Positions 16,198 to 24,928 of a DNA stretch of 24,999 nucleotides are shown here, in pieces. Location: NCBI GenBank assembly GCA_964499285.1, contig CAZCLA010000041.1, positions 1 to 24,999 on the forward strand, in the 5' to 3' direction. The notes below the pieces were generated by a model that saw nothing but the letters and a program-made list of their open reading frames with translations, was not told the origin of the DNA and did not search any database. The DNA comes from JAGFIY01 sp964499285 (GTDB taxonomy: Bacteria; Bacteroidota; Ignavibacteria; Ignavibacteriales; Melioribacteraceae). Both the position numbers and the translations under genes were made by a program. Position 1 is the stretch's first letter. Every line of letters starts with the position of its first letter.

Positions 16198-18045
16198 ATG
16201 AAATTTTTTCGAATTGCATTAATTCTCTTTACTAGCGTTACAAGCTTGGTTCTTTCTCAAAATGAGGATAGAATTGTTGCCGAAATCGGAGATAAGGCAA
16301 TTTATGAATCCGAATTCATAGAACGCTATGAACTCACACCTTCTTTCAACAAACAGTTAAAAGATAGAGAAACCGCCCTAAAATTCAATTTTGTTTATAC
16401 GTTGATTGCTGAAAAACTTTGGGCAAACGAAGCTGAAAATTTGGGTGTTGATCTGCGTCCCGATGTCGTTACAGCGATTAATTCAATGGAAAAGATGTAT
16501 GTTCGTGATGCCTTATATAGAAAGGAAATTCTCGATAAAATTTCAATTTCGGAAGAAGAAATCATTGATGGCACAATTAGAAACGCAAACACGCTTTACC
16601 TAAATTTTATTTTCTCAAAAGATGAGGATGCAATTTTTAAACTTCACGAACTGTTGAAGCAAGGCATTCCTTTCGATACTGTTGTTTCCGCCAGACCCGA
16701 AAAGAACGAACAACTTGAACCGATAGAAATTGTATTCGGACAAATGGAAAAATCGATTGAGGATTCCGTTTATAACCTGAATCTAGAAGAATTTACATCA
16801 CCGCTTTTGACAATTGACGGATGGTACATTTTTTATCTTGCCGATAAGAAAGAACAGCTTTTTACATCAGCAAAAGAGAAAGAGGACGCACTTGCCGCGG
16901 TAAAGAAAATTATTCGTAAAAGAAAAGAGCTGGAGTTATATAATCGGTTCTATGAAAAGTTCTTCTCCGGAAAAAGAGTCGATACAAATGCACAACTTTT
17001 TGAAGAACTTTATTCTTTACTGCTAAACAATTTTAAGAGGAAATTCGAAGAAACTTCAACCCCAGATGAACGAAAGCTATTTCATCTTGATGCTTTTGAC
17101 GTAATTGATATTGAAAATAAACTTGGCAATGAAAAATTAACCAAAACTTTCCTCACCTTTCCAGAAAGAACAGTCACACTCAAATCTTTTATCAGAGATA
17201 TTGCTTTTGAGGGAATTCAAAGTGAAAAGGTTCCGGATAAAATATTCAGACTGCAATTTGATGAGAGAGTAAAAAAATATATCGAACAAGAACTGCTTAG
17301 CGACGCGGGATATAAACGTGGAATTCATCTCCTTCCGGAAGTTCAAAATTCCGTTAAAATGTGGAGATCTAACTACCTTCAGCAAGCGCTTCAAAATCAA
17401 TTTATTGATTCTGTAGTCGTATCAGATTCTGCGGTACTGGAATATTACAAGAGTATTTATACATCGGAAGAAATTCCTATGCAGGTCAATATTGTTGAAG
17501 TATTAACTGATAGTTTGGAAATTGTCGATCACGTAATTAGTGAACTGGAAAAAGGAGTTCCGATAAGAGAACTTGCATCAAAATTTACCAAGCGTGAATG
17601 GACGAAAGAGAACAGCGGTGAATTCGGATTTTTTCCCGTCAATACTTACGGCGAAATTGGGATGATTGCTTCACGGATGGAAATCGGGGAGATTTTTGGT
17701 CCATTAAACCTAAAGGAGGGTTACTCAATTTTTCAGTTAATTGGAAAAGAAGAAAGAAAAATAGTTCTACCGTCAAAAACTTTTGAAGAAGTTAAAGAAT
17801 CGCTTAGGCGCGAACTTGCAGAAAAAGAAGCTTGGAACAAGATAATAAATAAAACAGTTGATCTTGCCAACAAATATAGATTTAAAATAAATGCCGATGT
17901 TCTCAAATCAATTGAAGTGACATCAATAAACTCATTTGCGATTCGCAATATGGGATTTGGCGGAAAGATAACAGCAGTGCCGCTAACAGCTCCGTTTGTT
18001 GATTGGATATACAGACTCCAGGATAAAACCGAGCAGCTTCCTTAG
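16198..18045 (+). CDS. periplasmic SurA/PrsA-like peptidylprolyl isomerase
   Basis: A 615-residue protein with signal peptide MKFFRIALILFTSVTSLVLSQ and no lipobox. The N-terminal part (RIVAEIGDKAIYESEFIERY) is the typical start of SurA/PrsA chaperones. A first, degenerate parvulin-like segment lies at about 133-215 (LYLNFIFSKDEDAIFKLHEL, EFTSPLLTIDGWYIFYLADK). A better-preserved parvulin domain lies at about 425-515 (MQVNIVEVLTDS, LASKFTKREWTKENSGEFGF, GEIFGPLNLKEGYSIFQLI). A long helical spacer separates them. It should isomerise Xaa-Pro bonds and chaperone outer-membrane or secreted proteins in the periplasm, which fits its position divergent from an operon of barrel and T9SS proteins. The tail after residue 570 is unusual and not recognised. 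It converges with the degenerate regulator gene, leaving only 4 bp between stops. Confidence 0.82.
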   Translation: MKFFRIALILFTSVTSLVLSQNEDRIVAEIGDKAIYESEFIERYELTPSFNKQLKDRETALKFNFVYTLIAEKLWANEAENLGVDLRPDVVTAINSMEKMYVRDALYRKEILDKISISEEEIIDGTIRNANTLYLNFIFSKDEDAIFKLHELLKQGIPFDTVVSARPEKNEQLEPIEIVFGQMEKSIEDSVYNLNLEEFTSPLLTIDGWYIFYLADKKEQLFTSAKEKEDALAAVKKIIRKRKELELYNRFYEKFFSGKRVDTNAQLFEELYSLLLNNFKRKFEETSTPDERKLFHLDAFDVIDIENKLGNEKLTKTFLTFPERTVTLKSFIRDIAFEGIQSEKVPDKIFRLQFDERVKKYIEQELLSDAGYKRGIHLLPEVQNSVKMWRSNYLQQALQNQFIDSVVVSDSAVLEYYKSIYTSEEIPMQVNIVEVLTDSLEIVDHVISELEKGVPIRELASKFTKREWTKENSGEFGFFPVNTYGEIGMIASRMEIGEIFGPLNLKEGYSIFQLIGKEERKIVLPSKTFEEVKESLRRELAEKEAWNKIINKTVDLANKYRFKINADVLKSIEVTSINSFAIRNMGFGGKITAVPLTAPFVDWIYRLQDKTEQLP

Positions 18046-18049
18046 TTTT

Positions 18050-18637
18050 TTATAAAGTTCGAATCTTCCGATAGATACTGAAAAAATCAGATTTAATTTG
18101 CTCGGTGCTGTGATTTGTTAGAACAGATAACGCCGGAAGGTTGTTCCCTTCGCTAAGATATTTAAGAAGGCTAATTTCGGTTGAAGTTAAGTTCATAAAT
18201 TTTCCAGTTTTACGATCGCGCTTTCTTTCAAGGTGTTCTATAATATGCTTAGCCATCTGCACACTCATAAACGCTTTCTTTTCAGTGATATCTTTTATTG
18301 TGTCGAAGATTTTTTTAGAGGTACAGTTTTTTAATATATAACCTGAGGCTCCTGCCTGCATGGAGTTAAAGATGATCTCATCATCTTCATAAACTAAGGC
18401 GACAAGCACTATAGAATTGGGAAAATGATTTTTTACTTTTCGGAGGCTGATTAGATTATCGCTGCTTCTTGCAATAAAACCGAGAACAATAATGTCGGGC
18501 TTCAGTACTTTTTTTCCTTCAAGCAATTCTTCACAACGGGAGTAAGTCGTGATTATTTCAAACTCTTCAGAACTCTTTAACAAGTGCTGAAGCCCCTGAC
18601 GAATAACGGTATTTTCTTCAACAATAGATATTATCAT
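18050..18637 (-). CDS. degenerate response regulator lacking the phosphoacceptor Asp
   Basis: A 195-residue protein from ATG at 18637; an upstream TTG at 18673 would add 12 residues but has no ribosome site. Residues 1-120 are a receiver domain related to that of the regulator just upstream. LKPDIIVLG here aligns with LKPDIVLMD there. The phosphoacceptor Asp is Gly53, the switch Thr/Ser is Leu81, the acidic pair is Glu7/Glu8, and Lys103 remains. The C-terminus (LTSTEISLLKYLSEGNN, STEQIKSDFFSIYRKI) is a LuxR/NarL-type helix-turn-helix that ends before the last helix of the paralogue. It is probably not phosphorylated and may act as a constitutive, ligand-controlled or dominant-negative partner. 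It lies 166 bp after the kinase/regulator pair and has its own promoter-like box. Confidence 0.75.
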   Translation of the reverse strand: MIISIVEENTVIRQGLQHLLKSSEEFEIITTYSRCEELLEGKKVLKPDIIVLGFIARSSDNLISLRKVKNHFPNSIVLVALVYEDDEIIFNSMQAGASGYILKNCTSKKIFDTIKDITEKKAFMSVQMAKHIIEHLERKRDRKTGKFMNLTSTEISLLKYLSEGNNLPALSVLTNHSTEQIKSDFFSIYRKIRTL

Positions 18638-18708
18638 AGGTCTTCGCAAGTTGAAGACATAAATTAAGGGCAAACAGCAAAACTTTTTTGTTCGACTGTT
18701 TTCTCCTG

Positions 18709-18716
18709 CAAAAGTA
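18709..18716 (-). promoter_or_regulatory. candidate promoter box of the degenerate regulator
   Basis: The minus strand reads TACTTTTG, an exact match to the Bacteroidota -7 motif TAnnTTTG. No clear TTTG lies at the expected -33 spacing. The start would fall near 18702, 65 nt before ATG at 18637. If real, the degenerate regulator can be expressed apart from the kinase operon. Confidence 0.3.
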
Positions 18717-18803
18717 GTTATTAATTAAGAATTGCGAACCTACACAAACAGAGGTTTTTTACTCGCATTAGATGAACCTTCCTACCTTGATATGTAGAGT
18801 AGA

Positions 18804-19451
18804 TTAAATCAATCCTTGTTTGATAGCTTTTGCAACTGCTTCGGATTGAGAATGAACGTGAAGTTTTTTGTAGATATTCCTGAAATGAAATCTAACTGTT
18901 TCAACACTGATAAAAAGCGAATCCGCGATTGCTTTATAATTGTTTCCTTCAACCAAACCACGTAGAACTTCTTTTTCGCGAGGGGTTAAATTTACATCTG
19001 TCGCCTGAGGAATAATTGTTTCCCTTTGCTGAAAAAAATCGACTACTTTTCTAGCTATGTGTGAACTCATTGGAGCGCCGCCTTTATATGCATCCTGAAT
19101 TGCATCAAGAAGTTGAGCGGGAGGAGTTTTCTTTACCATATAACCGCAAGCTCCCGCACAAAGTGCTTTGAACACAGTTTCACTTTCGTCATAAATAGTA
19201 AGCACAAGAATTCTAATTTCGGGGAAAATTTTTCGAACCTGTTTAATGCCCTCTATACCAGACATTCCCGGTAAATCGATATCCATAAGAACTATATCCG
19301 GCTTCAATGCTTCAACTTCTTTAAGCATATCTTCACAATTGGAATAATCCCCGACACAGCTAAAATCTGGGGTTCCGTCAATCAGCATTTTAAGACCGAG
19401 TCTTATATTCTCATTATCTTCTACCATTAGTACTTTAACTGAGTTTTCCAT
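18804..19451 (-). CDS. NarL/FixJ-type response regulator
   Basis: A 215-residue protein from ATG at 19451 (MENSVKVLMVEDN); an upstream ATG at 19499 would overlap the kinase gene by 20 bp and add 16 residues. The receiver domain is intact: acidic pair Glu11/Asp12, phosphoacceptor Asp57 in PDIVLMDIDLPG, Thr85 and Lys107 (GYMVKK). The C-terminal LuxR/GerE helix-turn-helix is complete (LTPREKEVLRGLVEGNNYKA, ADSLFISVETVRFHFRNIYK, KLHVHSQSEAVAKAIKQGLI). It should bind DNA when phosphorylated by the sensor kinase encoded immediately upstream. The targets are unknown; the neighbouring envelope operons are candidates only by position. Confidence 0.92.
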   Translation of the reverse strand: MENSVKVLMVEDNENIRLGLKMLIDGTPDFSCVGDYSNCEDMLKEVEALKPDIVLMDIDLPGMSGIEGIKQVRKIFPEIRILVLTIYDESETVFKALCAGACGYMVKKTPPAQLLDAIQDAYKGGAPMSSHIARKVVDFFQQRETIIPQATDVNLTPREKEVLRGLVEGNNYKAIADSLFISVETVRFHFRNIYKKLHVHSQSEAVAKAIKQGLI

Positions 19452-19479
19452 AAACCTGTTTTCTTCCTCTCGGTTCAAT

Positions 19480-22400
19480 TTACTTAATATTCCCGACAAA
19501 TTGAATTTCAGTGCCCTGATTTATCGTAGAAGTTATTGTAAGCTTACCGCCTATTTTTTCGGCTCTACGTTTCATGTTCTCCAATCCATTCCCATGGGAT
19601 TTTTTATTTTGGTCAAATCCTATTCCATTATCTCTGAGATGAATGACTATTGATCTTCCTTTTTGGTTCGCATTTAAAATTATTTCAGTACAATTGCCGT
19701 GAGTAATGCTGTTGTTTATTGCTTCTTTAAAAATTAGATAAATATGCTGTCTGTGTTCCATCGAAAGCGAAACTTTTTCAAGTGCACGCAAGTTCTCAGA
19801 TTTGAATGAAATGTTTGTCTGGGATAAAATTTCTGAATAACGATCTTCCAACCTAAGAATTAAATCGTAAAGTGAATCTCTTTTGGGATTTACGAGCCAT
19901 ACGATATCTGTCATCTTATCAATTAGCTCGCGGCTATTTTCGCTTATCAGTTTTAAACTTCGCTTTACATCTTCCTTTTCGTTTTCGATTTTTGTTGCGA
20001 TCACTTCACTTAGGATTGAAATTTCTGTTAAACTTGAACCAATGTTATCATGTAAATCAGCAGCGATTTTTGTTCTGAGTCTTTCCAAAGATAACAACTG
20101 TTTAACTCTATAACTTATCAAGTAAACAACTAAACCGGTAAGTGTAAAAATTGTGATAATAATGAACCACCAAGTTTTCCAAAATGGTGATTCAATAATA
20201 ATTCGGAGGCTTGCTCCTTCCAAATTCCAAAGTCCGTCATTGTTGCTTCCTTGTACTTTAAACACATACTCACCATCGCTAATATCTGTATAATTAACGA
20301 ATCTTCTTCTGCCGGGCTGAGTCCAATCGTTGTCAAAACCCTCAAGTTTGTAACGGTATAAGTTCTTTTCGCTGTTCACAAAATCGAGAGCAACAAATTC
20401 AAAGCCTATAATATAATTATCATAATCAAGCTCTATGATATTCGATTCGATAATGCTTTTGGAAAGCACGGACGATGAATCGTCAATCGTGACAGGTTTG
20501 TTAAAAAGCTGAAGACCGGTTATATGCACGGGGGGAATGTGGGGATTATCTTTAAGTTCTTCCGGTAAAAACGAATTGACTCCATTTACACCTCCGAAAT
20601 ATAATCTTCCGGATTTTGCTCTGCAGCTTGCACCCCAAAAAAACTGATTGCTCTGTAATCCGTCACTTTCATCATAATTTCTGAACTCTTCGGTGATAGG
20701 TGTAAATTTTGAAAGTCCGCTATTTGTGCTTATCCATAAATTTCCTTCATTGTCATTCAATATTCCATAAATGACATTGCTGGGGAGTCCGTCTTTTTCG
20801 GAATAACTTATGAACTCAAAATTTTCGTTTGAGTCAAGATCTAGTTTGTTAAGTCCGCCGCCGTGAGTACCGATCCATAAAATATTATTTTCATCAAGAA
20901 ACAATGAGATGATTCTGTTATCACTCAACGAATTCTCATTATATGGATCGTTAAAAAATGATTCAATATTAATGTTTTCTAAATAAGTTGAAAGTTCATT
21001 TCCGGTAGAACTTATTTTATTCAATCCGTTCCAAGTGCCAACCCAAATGTTTTCTTCATTATCGACTAAAATACAATTTGACTGAATCCTGTTATCGCTG
21101 AGAGATTTGTTATCACCGTTTCCGGATTGAAATCTTTCAATGCTTTCATCATCGATAATGTAATAATCCAGTCCGCCTTCTGTCCCGATCCAGAGATTAC
21201 CGAATTTATCCTCATTAATTGCTTGAATTATTGTACTTGAAAGAGAGATATCCGGATTAGATTTACTTAGAGGAGCAAATCGAGCAGATCCGTTATCGGT
21301 AAAAACCATTCGATTTAAACCGCCGCCCCAGGTCCCAATCCAGTAAATATTTCTTGAGTCTTGAAAAATTGTCGAGACTGCATCGCTGCTTAGGCTGCCA
21401 CCGGATCTGTCTGCCTTAAATTTTGTAAACATTCCGTCGTCATTCATTAAATTTAGACCGCCGCCAAGAGTTCCGATCCAAATTCTTTCTTTTTTATCCT
21501 CAAAAATAGACCGGATCATATTGTGACTTAAGCTTGATTTTCTGCTTGGGTTGTGCTGGTAAGTCTTTAATATTTTATAAGGTTCCATCAATTTATTTAC
21601 GCCTGTTCCGACCGTTCCGATCCAGTAAATTCCGGTTTTATCCTGAAAAATTGTACGTATGAAATTATTTGTCATACTGTTAATAACAAAAGGATCACTT
21701 AGGTACCAAATAACATTATCCTCTTTAACAATATATTTTGCAAGCCCGCCTTCGGTAGAAATCCAAATGTTCCCTTCAGTATCTTCAAGAATTGAGGTCA
21801 CATTTTGATTTGGAATTGCGTTTTTCTCAGAAGTGTCATTTGAAATTCTTGTGAACTTTTTGCCGTCAAAAATGTTCACCCCTCCCTCGTTCGTTCCAAT
21901 CCATAATCGATTTTTGGAATCCCATAAAAGAGACCAAACAAAATTGCTGCTTAACCCCTCACCGCTTCCCGAACTAAAATAATGATAGAACAATTTTGTT
22001 TCGGGATCATATTTATTAAGACCATTATCAGTACCTATCCAAATATTTCCGTCGGAATCTTCGGTAATGGCTTTTACATTATTGTTGCTTATACTATTCA
22101 ACGCAGAATTATGCTTGTAGTGTTTAACGATTCCGGTTCGTTTCTCAAACTTGTTTAATCCACCGCCTTCAGTACCAATCCACAGATTTCCTATACTGTC
22201 CTCAAAAATTGCTCTAATGCTGTTATTGTTCACTGAATGTTTTTTTGCAGTGGAATATACCTCAAACTTATCCGTTTCATAATTATACCTGTTGAGACCC
22301 CCGTTGTTTGTACCTATCCAGATTTGATTTTGGGAATCAAGATATAAACACCAAATAAAATTATCTGAAAGACTCAACGAATCTGCTGGATTGTTTCGAT

Positions 22401-22701
22401 AAATATAAAATTCATATCCGTCGTATCTATTAAGACCGTCCTCAGTTGCAAACCATAAAAAACCTTTGTGATCCTGAATAACTGAATGAACAGTGTTATG
22501 CGATAATCCTTGCACAACGGAAATACTTTCAACAATCTGCGACGAGGAGCTTTGAGCTAATTTTTTTTTCGGGAAAATTAAAAAAGTAAATACAAGAAAT
22601 AACAACACAGAAAACGATGTTATAAAGAAAGGGTGCTTTTCATATTTTTCGATCTTCGAATTGCGCAAAAAATACCCCGAAGTAATCAAATAAGTGTTCA
22701 A
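19480..22701 (-). CDS. reg-prop two-component sensor histidine kinase
   Basis: A 1073-residue membrane kinase. An N-terminal hydrophobic segment (about 25-43, FFITSFSVLLFLVFTFLIF) exports the sensor. It is followed by fourteen reg-prop repeats of the type DSxGNLWIGTxxGGLNxY, enough for two seven-bladed propellers (about 50-730). A Y_Y_Y domain follows (YRYKLEGFDNDW, ISDGEYVFKVQGSNNDGLWN), then a membrane helix at about 845-863. The kinase core has HisKA_3 with His884 in ADLHDNIGSS, an N box (NN near 996), and a DNGIGF G box near 1024. It should sense an extracytoplasmic ligand, often a glycan in related Bacteroidota systems, and phosphorylate the regulator encoded next. It is not a fused hybrid: no receiver or AraC domain follows. 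The start is TTG at 22701 with AAGG upstream, and no ATG precedes the membrane segment. Confidence 0.9.
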   Translation of the reverse strand: MNTYLITSGYFLRNSKIEKYEKHPFFITSFSVLLFLVFTFLIFPKKKLAQSSSSQIVESISVVQGLSHNTVHSVIQDHKGFLWFATEDGLNRYDGYEFYIYRNNPADSLSLSDNFIWCLYLDSQNQIWIGTNNGGLNRYNYETDKFEVYSTAKKHSVNNNSIRAIFEDSIGNLWIGTEGGGLNKFEKRTGIVKHYKHNSALNSISNNNVKAITEDSDGNIWIGTDNGLNKYDPETKLFYHYFSSGSGEGLSSNFVWSLLWDSKNRLWIGTNEGGVNIFDGKKFTRISNDTSEKNAIPNQNVTSILEDTEGNIWISTEGGLAKYIVKEDNVIWYLSDPFVINSMTNNFIRTIFQDKTGIYWIGTVGTGVNKLMEPYKILKTYQHNPSRKSSLSHNMIRSIFEDKKERIWIGTLGGGLNLMNDDGMFTKFKADRSGGSLSSDAVSTIFQDSRNIYWIGTWGGGLNRMVFTDNGSARFAPLSKSNPDISLSSTIIQAINEDKFGNLWIGTEGGLDYYIIDDESIERFQSGNGDNKSLSDNRIQSNCILVDNEENIWVGTWNGLNKISSTGNELSTYLENINIESFFNDPYNENSLSDNRIISLFLDENNILWIGTHGGGLNKLDLDSNENFEFISYSEKDGLPSNVIYGILNDNEGNLWISTNSGLSKFTPITEEFRNYDESDGLQSNQFFWGASCRAKSGRLYFGGVNGVNSFLPEELKDNPHIPPVHITGLQLFNKPVTIDDSSSVLSKSIIESNIIELDYDNYIIGFEFVALDFVNSEKNLYRYKLEGFDNDWTQPGRRRFVNYTDISDGEYVFKVQGSNNDGLWNLEGASLRIIIESPFWKTWWFIIITIFTLTGLVVYLISYRVKQLLSLERLRTKIAADLHDNIGSSLTEISILSEVIATKIENEKEDVKRSLKLISENSRELIDKMTDIVWLVNPKRDSLYDLILRLEDRYSEILSQTNISFKSENLRALEKVSLSMEHRQHIYLIFKEAINNSITHGNCTEIILNANQKGRSIVIHLRDNGIGFDQNKKSHGNGLENMKRRAEKIGGKLTITSTINQGTEIQFVGNIK

Positions 22702-22778
22702 AAAAATACCTTAATTTGAGCTAATTTTCCATAATAATAAGTATATTTATATTTATTCGATTAAAAATTTTCTGGTTA

Positions 22779-23678
22779 ATGGACGCAAAAAAAAACGAAG
22801 CCTACAAAAAAGCAAAAGAACTTAAATTTCTTTTAGAATCCAATGGATACACTTGTTCGACAATCATAAGTGCCCAATATCATTTTGCTTTTGATATTGC
22901 AAATGACTCGGTAAAGGTGAAAGCACTTGTATATTACGGACGGAAAGGATTGAAGATCATTCTACAGGGAAACAAGGAAGGAAAATTTTACAACGAAATC
23001 AGCGATATGATCTTCGAGCAAATCGACTTGTTTCCTAACAAATCACTCGAACTTGACGAACCCTCTGTTTACATCGGTACCGACGAATCCGGTAAAGGCG
23101 ATTTTTTCGGTCCGTTAGTTGTTGCGGGTGTTTTTATTAACGAGGAAATCAGAAGAAAACTTGTTAATCTTCAAGTAAGGGACAGCAAGGATTTAACTGA
23201 CAATCAAATAAATTCCCTTTCGAAAAAAATAACAACCATATTACACAATCATTTTGAAGTGATTATTCTTCCCCCAAAGCAATACAATGAAGAATATAAG
23301 AAGCACAAAAATCTTAATCACATGCTTTCTGATCTGCATCAAAAAGTTATAAATAATCTGCTAAATAAAGTCGAATGCAGTGTTGTAATAATTGATAAAT
23401 TCAGCAAACTTGAAATTGATGTACCCCCCAATGTAAAAGTTCACTATATTCAAAAAGCTGAAAAATATACCGCGGTTGCTGCTGCATCAATTTTAGCGAG
23501 AGCCGAATTCAACAAATGGTTTACACATAAAGAAACAGAAGGTGTTAAACTCATTAAAGGAGCATCCTCGGAAGTCGAAGCGCTTGCAAGAATCGTTTTC
23601 AGAGAGTTAGGTATTGATGAATTAAATAAACTCTCAAAAATACATTTCAAAACATATAAGAAAGTGACATCGAATTAA
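22779..23678 (+). CDS. rnhC: ribonuclease HIII
   Basis: A 299-residue protein of the usual length for RNase HIII. It has an N-terminal TBP-like substrate-binding domain (about 1-85) and a catalytic RNase H domain starting at YIGTDESGKGDFFGPLVVAG. Asp102 and Glu103 lie in TDESGKGD, DSKDL follows at 135-139, and an acidic site sits at IIDKF (Asp206). The AAASILARAEF segment is also typical. It cleaves the RNA strand of RNA-DNA hybrids in the cytoplasm. It is divergent from the sensor kinase with only 77 bp between them, and 54 bp ahead of the phosphofructokinase gene. No strong Shine-Dalgarno sequence is seen before ATG at 22779. Confidence 0.93.
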   Translation: MDAKKNEAYKKAKELKFLLESNGYTCSTIISAQYHFAFDIANDSVKVKALVYYGRKGLKIILQGNKEGKFYNEISDMIFEQIDLFPNKSLELDEPSVYIGTDESGKGDFFGPLVVAGVFINEEIRRKLVNLQVRDSKDLTDNQINSLSKKITTILHNHFEVIILPPKQYNEEYKKHKNLNHMLSDLHQKVINNLLNKVECSVVIIDKFSKLEIDVPPNVKVHYIQKAEKYTAVAAASILARAEFNKWFTHKETEGVKLIKGASSEVEALARIVFRELGIDELNKLSKIHFKTYKKVTSN

Positions 23679-23693
23679 TTACAAATCATTTAT

Positions 23694-23701
23694 TAAGTTT
23701 G
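23694..23701 (+). promoter_or_regulatory. candidate promoter box of the phosphofructokinase gene
   Basis: TAAGTTTG matches the Bacteroidota TAnnTTTG -7 motif and would start transcription about 25 nt before ATG at 23733. No clear -33 element is present, so the gene may equally be read from the RNase HIII transcript. Confidence 0.3.
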
Positions 23702-23732
23702 TAGGTTGATTTATATACGTTAAGGTAATTGT

Positions 23733-24845
23733 ATGGCTGCAAAAAATTCAAGAATAAAAAGAATAGGAATATTAACCGGCGGCGGTGATTGTCCAGGTTT
23801 AAATGCCGTAATACGAGGAGTTGCCAAGCCCGCCCACGATAATGGTCTGAGTGTAATAGGAATTTTAGATGGTTTTGAAGGACTTGTTGAAGGAAGAGCA
23901 AAGGAACTTTACAATAAAGATGTATCTGGCATATTAGCAACAGGCGGAACCATTCTCGGTTCTTCAAATAAAGGTGATCCGTTTCATTGGCCGGAAGAAG
24001 ATGTGAACGGTGATATTCAAATTGTAGACCGCTCAAAAACTGCAGTTAAAAATTATGAGGGTTGGAATCTTGATTGTGTTATTGCAATCGGCGGCGACGG
24101 AACAATGCACATAGCCAAACAACTTGCTGATATGGGAATGAACATTGTCGGCGTGCCAAAAACTATTGATAACGATCTTGATGCGACGGATCAGACATTT
24201 GGGCATGACTCGGCAATATTTGTAGTATCGGAAGCTATCGACAGATTGCACACAACCGCATCATCTCATCATAGAGTAATGGTTATTGAAGTTATGGGAA
24301 GATATGCCGGATGGATTGCGCTGCACGGAGGGCTTGCAGGCGGTGCCGATATAATTTTAATTCCCGAAATTCCATTTAGCTGGGAAGCCGTGTACGATAA
24401 AGTTGTTGAGCGTAATATGATGGGAAAAAGATTTTCGATTGTATGTGTTGCAGAAGGAGCAAAACCCGAAGGTGGCGAAATGGTTGTTAAGAAAACAGAT
24501 AAAAAACGTACCGACCCTGTTCAGCTTGGAGGAATCGGCAAATTAGTTGCCGATAATATTGAAGAAAATACCGGACTTGAAACACGTTACACGGTGTTGG
24601 GACATCTGCAGAGAGGTGGCAGCCCGACTCCGTACGATCGAATTTTATCCACTAAATTCGGTACTTATGCAATAGAAATGGCAATGAAAAAGAAATTTGG
24701 GAGAATGGTAGCGCTTAAAGGTTCAGAAATCTCAAGTGTTAAGATAGAGGATGCAATTTCTAAACAGAAATTAGTAAAAAAAACAGACCAAGCAGTTCAA
24801 TCAGCTGTAGCAGTAGGAATGAGTTTCGGTACTGAAGATTTATAA
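23733..24845 (+). CDS. pfkA: 6-phosphofructokinase
   Basis: A 370-residue cytoplasmic enzyme that phosphorylates fructose 6-phosphate to the 1,6-bisphosphate in glycolysis. The nucleotide loop is GILTGGGDCPGLNAVIRG. The donor-site motif is GGDGT at 120-124 with Gly123, the residue of ATP-dependent enzymes. The catalytic loop is PKTIDNDL at 142-149 with Asp146, and its Lys143 is the residue usual in PPi-type and group III enzymes. MGR lies at 188-190, and the fructose-6-phosphate site includes LGHLQRGGSPTPYDR. At 370 residues it is longer than the ~320-residue E. coli enzyme. Phosphate donor: ATP is more likely, but the Gly/Lys combination leaves PPi open. AAGG lies upstream of ATG at 23733. 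A short hairpin follows the gene. Confidence 0.93.
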   Translation: MAAKNSRIKRIGILTGGGDCPGLNAVIRGVAKPAHDNGLSVIGILDGFEGLVEGRAKELYNKDVSGILATGGTILGSSNKGDPFHWPEEDVNGDIQIVDRSKTAVKNYEGWNLDCVIAIGGDGTMHIAKQLADMGMNIVGVPKTIDNDLDATDQTFGHDSAIFVVSEAIDRLHTTASSHHRVMVIEVMGRYAGWIALHGGLAGGADIILIPEIPFSWEAVYDKVVERNMMGKRFSIVCVAEGAKPEGGEMVVKKTDKKRTDPVQLGGIGKLVADNIEENTGLETRYTVLGHLQRGGSPTPYDRILSTKFGTYAIEMAMKKKFGRMVALKGSEISSVKIEDAISKQKLVKKTDQAVQSAVAVGMSFGTEDL

Positions 24846-24882
24846 TTTTGCTTGCATTGAAAATTAAATAATACTAAATTTT

Positions 24883-24915
24883 GTCTCTCTGTTTTAAGAG
24901 ACTTGTTATTTTATT
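24883..24915 (+). terminator. probable terminator after the phosphofructokinase gene
   Basis: GTCTCT (24883-24888) and AGAGAC (24897-24902) form a 6-bp stem around an 8-base loop, followed by a T-rich stretch (TTGTTATTTTATT). It lies 37 bp after the stop and just before the tRNA. It is modest in strength. Confidence 0.5.
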
Positions 24916-24928
24916 ATTTATAAATTTT

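Noticed and set aside
16198..18045. Reading the PPIase as a lipoprotein
   Set aside because: No Cys follows the hydrophobic signal segment (TSLVLSQNE), so it is treated as a soluble periplasmic protein.
18804..22701. Hybrid one-component (HTCS) sensor
   Set aside because: The kinase ends after its ATPase domain, and the regulator is a separate gene starting downstream of the kinase stop.
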